Below, piece after piece: positions 45,802 to 55,714 of a stretch of 64,000 bases of DNA. Both the position numbers and the translations under genes were made by a program. Below the pieces are notes generated by a model, which was not told the DNA's origin, made no database searches, and saw only the letters and a list, made by a program, of their open reading frames with translations. The first letter of the stretch is position 1, and every line of letters begins with the position of its first letter. The DNA comes from Setomelanomma holmii (lineage: Eukaryota; Ascomycota; Dothideomycetes; Pleosporales; Phaeosphaeriaceae), in assembly GCA_010015745.1 (NCBI GenBank), contig ML978183.1, forward strand, positions 186,001-250,000, in the 5' to 3' direction.

Positions 45802-48178
45802 ATGGACACGAGCTACCTCGCCCAGCAGGTCACCACCATCATCGGCCAACTGCATGGCCTCTTCGACGAGATTGGCGTCCCTAGCCATGAGCGGGACTCG
45901 CGCGAGGCAGAGGTGCGATCATAATCAACTGTGCCTTTCTTACGGTCTGCTAACATGCCCATAGCTCTTCTCTGCGCTGTCCGAGACTCTACACAACCAG
46001 CTGCGACAGGTTACCAACGAAAAGCATGAAATGACAGAAGAGGTGCATCGCCTGATCAAGACTATCAAGCAGATGCAGGCGTCGCTGGAGGACAACAAGC
46101 CGAACCCGAACTACGACGACCACGACGACGCGCCGATCACATACCCTTTGACGCGGTGCCTGCAGGGCCTGAAGGAGAAGTACAACGCCGTGAGCAAGCT
46201 GCATCGCGAGCGTTTTGAACAGGTGAGGAAGCTTGCTGAGGCGCTTGAATCCTACGCGTCACACCTCGAGACATCTTTCGTCGAGATCAAGCTCCCGCCC
46301 ACGGCGCAAAATGCTGCCGTGTCGCCCTCATTCGATATCTCGCCCACTTATGTCGCGAAACTCGACGCCGAATTCACCCGCGTATATGAAGAATACACCA
46401 GGCGGATAAACACGGTCAAGGTCATGTGCCAGGAGATCATCCAACTCTGGGCTGAGCTTGGGACTCCACAGGCGCAGACGGATAGCGCCATTGTTCAGTG
46501 CCATCGCGACGCGCCAGAACAACTAGGTCTACACATTGACGACCTAGCGCAACTGAAGGCGAAGAAAGAGCGGTTAGTCGAAGAGAAGCGAAGCCGGGAG
46601 CGACGTCTGGGTCAGTTGCGAGGCACCATCGAGGAGCTGTGGGAGCGCCTGGGTATTGAACAGCACGAGCGGAAGCAATTCCTCAACAGCAACCGCGGCT
46701 GTGGTCTGCGAACAATCAACGAGTACGAAGACGAGCTGGCTCGATTGAACGAGCTGAAGCGCCAAAATCTACATTTGTTCGTGGAGGAAGCACGTTGCAA
46801 GCTCCAAGAGCTTTGGGATGCGCTCTACTTCTCCGAGGAGGAGATGCTCGACTTCACGCCCGCCTTCTCCGACGTGTGCAGCGACGCTCTTCTTTCGGCA
46901 CACGAGGCTGAGATTGCGCGGCTGGAGGCTCTGAAGGAACAGCGGTTGCCTATTCTTCAGAAGATTGACCGACATCGTGAGCTCATCAAGGAGCGCAACG
47001 AGCTCGCACAGTCAAGCCAAGATGCTTCGCGATTGATGGCTCGTGGCCAGAAGGGCGAGAAGCGCGATCCAGGAAAACTGCTTCGAGAAGAGAAGATGCG
47101 GAAGCGTATTGCAAAGGAGCTCCCCAAGGTCGAATCGGTACGTGCAGTGCATGAAGTGGAGTATTTCATACTAATGAGGTTCCAGGATCTGAAGAACACG
47201 CTGGAATCGTGGGAGGACGAGTACGGTCGACCTTTTCTCGTGCACGGCCAACGATACCTCGATGAGCTGTACGCATCAGCATCAATAGCTGCTCCGCCAC
47301 GAGCAAAGACACCTTCGAACTCTGGTATGCCCACCAGCAAACCAGCAACGGCACCTAAGTCTGCTCCTTCCAGTCGCAACGGCACCGTTCGTGGGCCACC
47401 TCCAAGCCGCGCGAAGACTCCTGTCTCAAATTTCGGTGCCAGCGTGTCTCGCAATCCCCTCGCCAGCTCTGTCATGTCAGGCTCTGTCATGTCGACCGCA
47501 TCTGGTGCAAAGAGCCCTTCCAAGATACCTGCGCGTGCTCCGTTGAAGAACATGCCGCACGGTGGCAACTCGCCAGAACGCCGGCCACCGCCGCCTTCAC
47601 GTGAGGACTCATCAACGATCCGGAAAATGCCTCCTCCCATGGCTCCTCCTCCACGGATGAAGGACTTATTTGTGCCACCGGAGCCTGCCGATACTCCTAT
47701 GAACCGCTTCGAATTCAATCGAGGCGACCGGAGCGAGAGCATCGTTCGCAATGTGCCACCAGAAGATCCTTACGACGACCGGCATTACATGTCACAAAGC
47801 CATAGCGTGCGAGGAGGCTACGTTCCAACATACCCACCGCCCTCTCTATCATCCGCTAGTAGTCGACAGATCTCCGCGACATCCTCAACTGGGACAGGTG
47901 CGACTATGCAGTCAGGTTCTGAGAATTGGGAAACATTCAGCGAGCGCTCAGACGACGTTCCCGAGGGTGACGTAGACTTCCACCAGTATCGCCAACGTCA
48001 AATGAAACGTTTCACACCTGAAGGTGGCCATGCCGCTAGCCCACGAGGAGTTCAAGGCAAGAAGATCCGAAGCATACGGAACGTGGACGGCGGAGACCTG
48101 ATGATGGAACACGATGGTCGTATGGTTCGCGTTGTCGAAGGCTCTGAAGCTGGCTGGACCGACGATGGCGACTACTGA
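45802..48178 (+). CDS. ASE1: Microtubule bundler Ase1/PRC1/MAP65
   Basis: Ase1 cross-links antiparallel microtubules at the spindle midzone and is needed for anaphase elongation and cytokinesis. There are three exons, 45802-45912, 45965-47137 and 47186-48178. Intron 1 is 52 nt (GTGCGA to CCATAG). Intron 2 (47138-47185, 48 nt, GTACGT to TTCCAG, with ACTAAT branch) contains no stop and is a multiple of three, so it can be read through as coding; removing it gives LPKVES-DLKNTLESWEDEYGRPF. The product is about 758 aa. Residues 1-330 are coiled coil. The spectrin-like microtubule-binding region includes CKLQELWDALYFSEEEML, EKMRKRIAKELPKVES and GRPFLVHGQRYLDEL. The last 300 residues are Ser/Pro-rich with likely kinase sites (AKTPSNS, AKSPSKIP). 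Confidence 0.92.
47138..47185 (+). other. Stop-free 48-nt intron in ASE1
   Basis: The donor is GTACGT, the branch site TACTAAT and the acceptor TTCCAG. The frame through it has no stop (VRAVHEVEYFILMRFQ). Excision joins the conserved family sequence, so this is an intron and not coding insert, though retention would still give a full protein. Confidence 0.85.
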
Positions 48179-50354
48179 AGCACTTTTGCGCACTTCCCCG
48201 CCCGCGCGCCAGGTTTTCTACGAGCACATGCAGGACGATTGCGCGTATCACGGCCGACATCCCACGTGGTGACGATCTTTAGCTTTCGACTTTCGATTTC
48301 GCACTGCGGCAAACGCTTCGACCTTGATTTCCCTCCTCAAGACTTGGCCATTTTTAACTCATCTCTGTAACCGTTGCCTCAGACACGGCTTGAGTTGGTA
48401 TGCGTGCTCTGCAAAATTTTATTTCGACTCATATTTTTCATGCGACAGCGATTAGGCGGTATGATCGCCACGTCAAGATTCGCCGGGCACAATTGCATGT
48501 CATTGCAAGGACGCTAGATCCTTCAAGCGAACCTGCCAGTTACAACACAGAGTGGAGCGGGTCGAAGCTCTTCTTTTCACTTTCTTGTCTGATTTGGATG
48601 CCCGCTTTCAGGAGTATACTGGGGTCAGTGGCGTACGTGGGGCGGCATCTTTGGATAGCACTGGTTGTGCTTTTGATTGTTCATTTTCTGTGCAGCCGAA
48701 GCGAGACGAGACGTGCAATGGTATAGCACAAATGCAGCGAAGAGGGGGTGACAGCCCCCATGCAAGACAGATCACAGACGTGTACCACTACGATTGAGCT
48801 GCGACAATGCAAAGACATGATATTCCAGACTAGCCATGCATGCGTTCATGTCCCTCGTCACCGCAGAGCCGCCAGAGGCCAGAGACTCTTGATCCTGCCG
48901 CATCAGTGCAAGAGATCGCCCTTTAGGCCCGATAGAGAAGGTGGAAGCGAGTCAAAGAAGTGACAGGTCGTAGTGCCCGCCTTCAGTGCACTCTGTGAGA
49001 GGCGTTCGAACGGTGAGGCTGCGCAGATGTTGGACACCGTTGCCTGCGAGAGCAACCGCGCCCAGCTCATCAGTATCTATCAGCATGGGCAGCATCGATA
49101 CAAACAGTTCCCGGCACACCCTCACAGCGGCGCGCTTCATGCACCCCACAATCTTTTCTGGGCAAGATACGGTGCTAGACGCTGCAAGACAGACTTACGC
49201 GCATGCGGCGTCCGCGGAAGAGATAAGGATACGCACGCTGACAGGCTGATAGGCGTCGGTAAATTGTCCGGTCAAAGGGTGCCGTGCACGAAGTGCTGTC
49301 ATACAGCTATTACGGTGAGCAAGTCATCTCATCATGGTGGTAACCATGACTGTGAGATTAGGATGAAGGCGGCCCAGAATCACCGCGATGAGATGCAGTG
49401 TTGCGCTGCGTTGGGTTTGCTGGAAGAAGAAGTGTTCCAGAAGACAGGGGCGTGGGGTAAGGCTGAAGGGTGTGGGTAGATCGCGGAGGTGGCGGTAAGG
49501 CCAATCAGGGATTCGGGATTCGTCTATACGCCATGCAGAAGAGCCCCAGAGTGCTTCGGAGTCAAAGTCACGAGTTTGGCAGGAGGTGAAGATTTTGAAA
49601 TTGTTAAAATGATTAATGCCTCAAGGCGACGTGGATGTAAGAAACGCACAGCCAGAGGGGCGCAGACATGCAGTCAAGGCTGGCGCGGTAGGCGATAAAT
49701 TCGAGTAAGGCCGAAGTGTCGTGCTGCGGAAGTGGCCGGGCTGCCGAGTGGCATGCCTCGCTGCCGCCCTTCACATGGGATCAGCGACGTGGAGTGCTGA
49801 GATGGCGGCGTGGGCAGCCCGAGAAAGCAATGACTGCGTGGCCTCTCAGCCGCGCTGTGTCTCAGTGGTGCCTGAATGCAACGAGGCCCCACCTGCGCTC
49901 CGTGACACTGCAGGCCGGTCGTGTGCTCTGGTCCTTTCGATAACAGCTGCCCACGCGAGTGCCCTTTATTACATATCGGCACCCCGATAACCACCTTCCT
50001 GCTCTCGCCGTCATAACCCCAGACTATCCTTATCGCCGCCCTCCTCCACCGCTATCCATTGCCTCAACTGCACCTCCAACCTCCAACCTCACCTTCATCC
50101 TTCTTCTGTGTTCGTATTCCCATAATCTGCACAGTACTATACAACCTGCCACGGCCACGTTCGGCCAAGTCGGTCCCTGCAGGTGTGATGTTCCTTACGA
50201 GATCCCCTTGGTGCCGCCAACCAATCCGAATCCAGCAATAACGTAACAACAATCCGATCGCACACCCGACCAGACGTCACAAAACGTCTAGCCGTACCTG
50301 GCAGCGACTCATCCTTTAGTCACGGGGAACTTGCCGTGAAGGCTTCCGCACAGG
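48179..50354. other. Gene-poor stretch, 2.2 kb
   Basis: No gene is supported. Open frames reach 168 codons (48973-49479) but overlap in other phases, are Cys/His-rich and show no motif. The right end (about 49980-50340) is pyrimidine-rich and probably the leader of the next gene. Confidence 0.45.
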
Positions 50355-51827
50355 ATGATGTACTCGCCAAGGTCGTTCCCGTACCTTCAGCACTCTCCAC
50401 CCTCGTCGCGTACCAAATCAGAGAAGATGGGCTCGCGCGCTGCGAGGAACGCCCCTTCGCCGCGTTCCGTCAGGCCTGCAGAGAAACTCACACCGAGTAC
50501 CACAGAGTCGATCTTCACTTCGGAACCGAGAGTAGTGCAGCCAGTTGCGACCATGCACTCTCAGTCGAAACCCGTCGTCATTCCGCCTCGCATGCCTTCC
50601 AGGACTTCAACTACTACCCAAACAGTGAGAGCGCGAGGACAGAATGGCGGCAGGCCAACTCGCGCAAACAAGACTCACAATTCCGACGCAATCCCTCCTG
50701 CTGTCGCAGCCCTACTGGCTGTCACCTCGATCCCAAAGCTGCCACAGCGCCGCCGCAAGCCAGTTATGGCCGATAGAAGGATATCCATAGACGAGTTGAT
50801 CCAAGAGTGGAAGCAAGACGATTCAGAGATCCCACCGTCTCTTGTAGGATCGCCGTTGGACTTGCTGTTGGGTCGTGTGGACGAGTCAGAGGACGAATAT
50901 GGCAGCCTGCAAAGCATGGAGCAAGAGAAGGACCTCTTTTCGACATCCAGATCAATATCAAGCGAGTCCCTGGCCACCCTACCACCATCACTAGACTACG
51001 ACGATCCTTCATTCTCATCCCATTGGGACAACCTCAGCACGCCGGACTCGGTCAGCCGCAAGTCGCTTCCAGAGCGCAAAGAGAGAGTTGTGAACTCGCC
51101 GCCAAAGGAGGACTGTGTGTTGGACCATCCGCTTCTGCACTTTGGCTCAGAAGAAAGCGAGGAAATCATCACGCACGATGTCTCTGAGATTATCGACACT
51201 ATGCCTACGCCGACGGAACGATTCAAATCTTTCAAGTCAAACTTGACTGCTTCGCTACAGGCGCTCAAATCCGCAGCCAAGTCCTTCTCCAACTTCACAG
51301 CACCCAGCGTTCCACCTGAAGATTTTCTTACCCGGTCTTTGTTGTCACCAATCTTTACGAGCGAAATGCGACCGAAGCATCTTGAAGGACTGCCCTCACC
51401 TGCACTGCGACGTTATCTGAACCCCCAACCCGCGCCCATATCACCCACCGAATTATCAATGCAGCTACACGATTCGCTCATGATCGACACCGATGCCGAC
51501 ACCCATGCGCCGATGATACAAATGCAGACATACGACCGGCGGGGCCGCTCAAAAAGCCGCCGACGTACTTCGGATCCGTTTTCCGAAGCTGGCAGGGCAT
51601 TATCTTTACCCCCTACAGTCCGCCAACGCGAGCCTCGTGAGAACAGCGACTTCTTGCGTGTCATCGTCCTCGAAATGAACATGCGCCGAGTCGGCAAGCT
51701 TGACGCGAAAGCCATCGGCAAGGCACGCATTTGGCTTCCGCCAAGGAAGGCCGGCACCAGCAAAGCACCTTCCATCAACGGCACAAGCGGTGTACCTGAT
51801 AGATGGATTGGAGTCGCAGCCAAATGA
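50355..51827 (+). CDS. Conserved Pezizomycotina protein, unknown function
   Basis: This is a Ser/Pro-rich, mostly disordered protein of up to 490 aa in one exon. I know the pattern of blocks from uncharacterised filamentous-ascomycete proteins: IPPAVAALLAVTSIPKLPQR, then a low-complexity region (about 165-250), then RFKSFKSNLTASLQALKSAA, PPEDFLTRSLLSP, LPSPALRRYLNP, IQMQTYDRR, and near the end SDFLRVIVLEMNMRRVGKLD with RIWLPPRK. No catalytic motif or membrane segment is seen. The start is uncertain: Met at 50355, 50358 or the later MGSRAARNAPSPRSVRP (50427). Acidic and Ser-rich stretches suggest a regulated scaffold, but this is inference. Confidence 0.8.
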   Translation: MMYSPRSFPYLQHSPPSSRTKSEKMGSRAARNAPSPRSVRPAEKLTPSTTESIFTSEPRVVQPVATMHSQSKPVVIPPRMPSRTSTTTQTVRARGQNGGRPTRANKTHNSDAIPPAVAALLAVTSIPKLPQRRRKPVMADRRISIDELIQEWKQDDSEIPPSLVGSPLDLLLGRVDESEDEYGSLQSMEQEKDLFSTSRSISSESLATLPPSLDYDDPSFSSHWDNLSTPDSVSRKSLPERKERVVNSPPKEDCVLDHPLLHFGSEESEEIITHDVSEIIDTMPTPTERFKSFKSNLTASLQALKSAAKSFSNFTAPSVPPEDFLTRSLLSPIFTSEMRPKHLEGLPSPALRRYLNPQPAPISPTELSMQLHDSLMIDTDADTHAPMIQMQTYDRRGRSKSRRRTSDPFSEAGRALSLPPTVRQREPRENSDFLRVIVLEMNMRRVGKLDAKAIGKARIWLPPRKAGTSKAPSINGTSGVPDRWIGVAAK

Positions 51828-53843
51828 ATGCACTAACAGGCGCAATTTTGTTAGGCCATCCTGGATGTTGACCGTCGTGCGCGTCGGGCACGCCTGCAGC
51901 AAGACCCTCGTTCCGTTCACACAACGTCGCAAACGATGACACAGAGCAATCCTGGACACCAACGAATCCCATTTGTCGTCAGGCCTTGCAGGCCCCCTGG
52001 AGTCGATCGGCCTGTCCACTTCTCCTCGGAGCAAATTGTTCCTTCGATGAGTCTAGCGGCGTCGCAATTGTGGGCTTTTCACCACGGTGACCGTTGACCC
52101 GGAAAAGTCTACCTGGACTGCACACGAGCCTGCGCACGTGGATGACTGCTACACGGCTAAACAATCCGCGACAGCTAGCGCGATGGGTGAGATTCGTTGT
52201 CAGATCGGCCTTCGGTGACGGCCCACGCACGATGAGTCTTGCGAGGCCAAGGTCCACGACATGACATTTACCCGTCCGACAAAATTCCTGTTCCTGCATC
52301 GTGGCCACGAGATCGGGGAAATCCACCTGTCTCCATCAACTTGAGTGGGACACCGAGATCAATCCGCGACGTTGTGATTCGACCGGAGCACGTACGCCGG
52401 ACCCCGCCGACTCCAGAAGTGGGGGCACCCGACACGCGCTCGTTACACATTCCCATCGAGCAATTCTCGAGTAAGAAAATGGAAAAGTGGGAAGATGAGA
52501 GTATCTTGATCAGCGACGCGCAAATGTGGACAATTGGACCACTTCCTGCATTTTGTTTGCTCCGAGAATTTTCCTTTTGTCTATTTTTGATTGTGCGCGC
52601 TTTTCTCTTATTAGCGACGGCATGGGCATGATGGAGTTTGAGCGATATATTGGCAAGTGACGGTCAAGCGCTGACCCCATCTTGGTTTTTGGCATATTGC
52701 ATTGCATTGAGTCACCACTTTTACTGTATTCTCGTTTTTGCGTCGACAAGTATGCGTAGCGCTGCACTGCATGGCCGGTGAGGGTAGATGAGATAAGATG
52801 ATACTTCACAGTCGTACTTGGACGAGAATCAATACAATTAAACCGGAAGGAATACTCAAATCCTGATGAAAACAACTGTGCGTACTTGTGAATACGAACA
52901 TGGCATGTTATTCCGACGCGACAGATCATCGCTTGAGACATTCGCTAGATCTGCAGCACATTCTACATCATCAATGCCGTCCGGTGCTCGCTCAATTGAG
53001 GGCCTCAAATGGCATCCATGAAGCGAGAATCCATAGCTAGAGTTGATTATCTCTCTCTCTCGAATGACAGATATACTGTAAATACGCAAACCAAGCATAG
53101 TCAATTTGAGGACTGACGTCAAACTCTCGTGCTGTAGCCGGGACTTAAACATGATCTCAAAAAGAAGGTTTAGACATGGGCATCTCACAGGTACGTATTT
53201 TCGGTGTGTTTCTTGAGTGTGGTCTAAACGTATACACGTCGTTTTACCCGGTCTGTGTTCATGATGTACGATGCGCGGATGATATACAGTCGTCTTACCC
53301 AAATGACGCCGTACATGAGTATTTGCGCGAGCATCTTCAGCGCATAATCCTCTTTGAAAGGGAAAGAAGTAGGTGGAACGATGGAATTCATAAACATGAG
53401 CGTGAAACTAGGGATGTGAAGTTTGTAAAGACACCAAACTATGGATTCTCGTAGCCACCACGTCTAACCCCTTGAGTTAGCGGAGAATGTGAGTTTCGAG
53501 GTGATTTTAGCCTGGCTCAATCTCGACTTCTTTCGGGAATGAAGATGCTGGAGGTATACGCGACGATCTTGTGTGCTGGTGACTCGATAGTTAGTGTCGT
53601 GTAGATAGCTTCAGCGCCTCCATGGTTCAGGTCGCTAGTATGTTGCATCGTGGAAAAGTTTGCAAACGATTGCCCCGCCTCGCCTGACAAGCGAGGACTA
53701 CCCCACTTTGATAATGCAAGATTATCTCATGGCAATGGGGCTTCTTGGAAAAGACTGTAGTCGCATCGTCGCTGTCACCATGGTCAATATTATATATGTA
53801 TATCAATATATTTGGTCGCCTCTCATAAATCACCCGATTCATC
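51828..53843. other. Gene-poor stretch, 2.0 kb
   Basis: No gene is supported. The longest frames (up to 148 codons) have no motif. The segment from about 52500 looks more AT-rich than the gene areas and holds short simple tracts, such as a TC repeat near 53049-53062 and an AT-rich ATATTATATATGTATAT near 53787. Confidence 0.45.
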
Positions 53844-53931
53844 GGCCTAATGGCCCAATGGCAAGGCGCTTGACTACGATCCACAACGTGGGTACATCAA
53901 GAGATTCCAGGTTCGACCCCTGGTTAGGTCA
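53844..53931 (+). tRNA. tRNA-Arg (anticodon ACG) with a 16-nt intron
   Basis: The cloverleaf is complete: acceptor stem GGCCTAA with TTAGGTC (one G-U pair) and discriminator A; D-arm from 53853; anticodon stem CTTGA with TCAAG; T-stem CCAGG with CCTGG and loop TTCGACC, which is the B box. The anticodon loop C-T-A-C-G-A gives ACG at 53876-53878 (inosine in the first position expected). The intron 53880-53895 follows position 37, as in other nuclear tRNA introns. It contains CGT (53887-53889), able to pair with the anticodon in the pre-tRNA. Mature length is 72 nt before CCA. Confidence 0.93.
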
Positions 53932-53938
53932 TTTTTTT
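53932..53938 (+). terminator. RNA polymerase III T-run after tRNA-Arg
   Basis: A run of seven T directly follows the discriminator base. This is the standard pol III stop. Confidence 0.85.
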
Positions 53939-54432
53939 GCAGCGTCTTGCAAGGGCATCTTTCATACCCTTCTGCGATCTTTTTGCTTTTTGTTTCCGTC
54001 GAGATTGGGGTCAGGTTGGATGCCGGACAGGAGCGTGCGAACATACAACCGGAGTATACCGACAACAACACAAATATCCTAGAGTCTCGACCTGGTATAT
54101 GCGCGTTCGAGCGGCATCATTATCGCAGCCATATGTGCTGCTCAGTCTGCGCAACCATGGCGAAATACGAACACTCCCAACTTCGCCGTCTGAGAGAAGC
54201 CTGGATATTTTCAGAAGATTTTGAGAAGTTTACTTGCCAAAGATGAAAGTTTCTGAGGTCATACAGGATACTTCGAGAGAGTCGTCGCTTGGAGATAAAG
54301 AGAGCCTGACTTTGATCGCGCACGATTTCTCCGACGCGTGGTTGCGGCTCAAATAGCATGACGAGATGGTGATTGTGTAGCTGCGATAGAGCAGGATCTG
54401 AATGACATTAACGGCGAGCATCCAGGAAGAGC
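53939..54432. other. Gene-free gap
   Basis: About 490 bp between the tRNA and the recombinase-like relic. Short frames only; no motif or repeat seen. Confidence 0.4.
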
Positions 54433-55239
54433 ATGGGTCTTCCTAACCTTGACCTAAAGAGGTCTGACGCGCGCATGCGAGCTCAGATTCTCAGAATTGC
54501 GGATTTGATCTTGCTGAATATCCTCAAGCATGTCTACGACTTCATTTCAAGAGGTGTTGGGGAATTGAAGATGGCTTGGATACGACGACCGTCGATCGAT
54601 CGAACGTCTAGAAGAGCTTGTACGAATTCAGCCCGCATTTATGGCTTCATTTCTAACTGCTTTGCATCCACCGGCTTTGCGTGCCCCTTCGAGTCCTTAT
54701 CTTCTGCACCAGTACATCTCACTGGGAACAACGCTCAAATCTAACATTCGGCAGGGGAGACGGACATCACATCTATCCCGACCGCAGGCAATCGCCATTT
54801 TCTGGACGCCGCGACCTTTCTTTTCATCGGAGCTTATCCGCGAGGCCTCTTCACGAAGTCATTGGGCGAGCTACTTGATGGAGACGACCTATTCCTTGCT
54901 ATATGTCCAGACATCTCCCAGCAGCCAGTTCTTATAGCTATTGACCAGCGAGGTAACCTGACAAGCATGGCCATGAAGGACACGGCCTTGAACCCCAAGC
55001 TGCAGGACATGTGCGTACTTGCTAGTTTGACCGGGCACAACGACATGTACGGGCTGCGAAGAGAGGCTCTTACAGACGCCAAGTGGACTATGGGCCTCGA
55101 GGATGCAAGGTTTCTGGCTGGCCACCGGTCAGGAAGTAAGGCCATAGAAGCCTATTTTGGGATCTCAGAAAATCTTCGATTCGGCGATGCTACATCCCCA
55201 CAGGTAAAATTGCTGCTTCATATCGTGTGCCCTGGATAG
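54433..55239 (+). pseudogene. Tyrosine-recombinase-like relic
   Basis: One frame runs from 54433 to 55239 with a single TAA at 54742-54744. The part after the stop (about 165 codons) reads like the C-terminal catalytic region of a tyrosine recombinase: DLFLAICPDISQQPVLIAI, then DMYGLRREALTDAKWTMG, where LRR would be the second catalytic arginine box, then ARFLAGHRSGSKAIEAYF, with G-H and a following Tyr at the usual spacing. The first 100 codons show no motif. No AG/GT pair I tried removes the stop while keeping this frame. A relative of fungal DUF3435/Crypton-type recombinases is possible; a chance likeness is also possible. No terminal repeats were seen. Confidence 0.4.
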
Positions 55240-55714
55240 TGTGAAGATGTTTTAGATACGCTAAGTGGAGTACAACTAGGCGTCCGAAAGAGTGTATAAC
55301 TTCACAGCTACCAAATTAAGCCTTTTCGCAGTCACCTGCATTCTATCTCCTGCAATCCGTATTTTTACCCTCGATAGCCAACTTACATGCTGGTATTGAT
55401 CCCCCCTCAGTTGCAATTCTCATCTTGCCCTGGCAAGCCATTCTGTTTGTCCACTGCTTGGATGATTCGAGCGATGGCAAGGGTGGAAGCTTCCTGCGTA
55501 GGTTTTATTACAGACTGTTTACATGGGCGGGAGGATATCCAGCTGTATGTGACCGCAAAAGAAGAGACATAAGATTCCATAAAAACTTCATTTTCCATGT
55601 ACAAGGAAGTGCTATGCATATGCTACGCTACGCTCATACACTCCAAATAATCGCCAAAACGCCACGCTTAAACGCTACGAAACCCCATGCTTTTATCATA
55701 CAATTCAAAGAAGA
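55240..55714. other. Intergenic stretch
   Basis: About 475 bp between the relic and the stop of the TEL1 gene. No gene is supported; the right end holds the TEL1 3' region. Confidence 0.45.

Noticed and set aside
54712..54754. An intron removing the TAA in the recombinase-like relic
   Set aside because: The borders look fine (GTACAT, CTAAC, GGCAG), but its 43-nt length puts the recombinase-like part out of frame.
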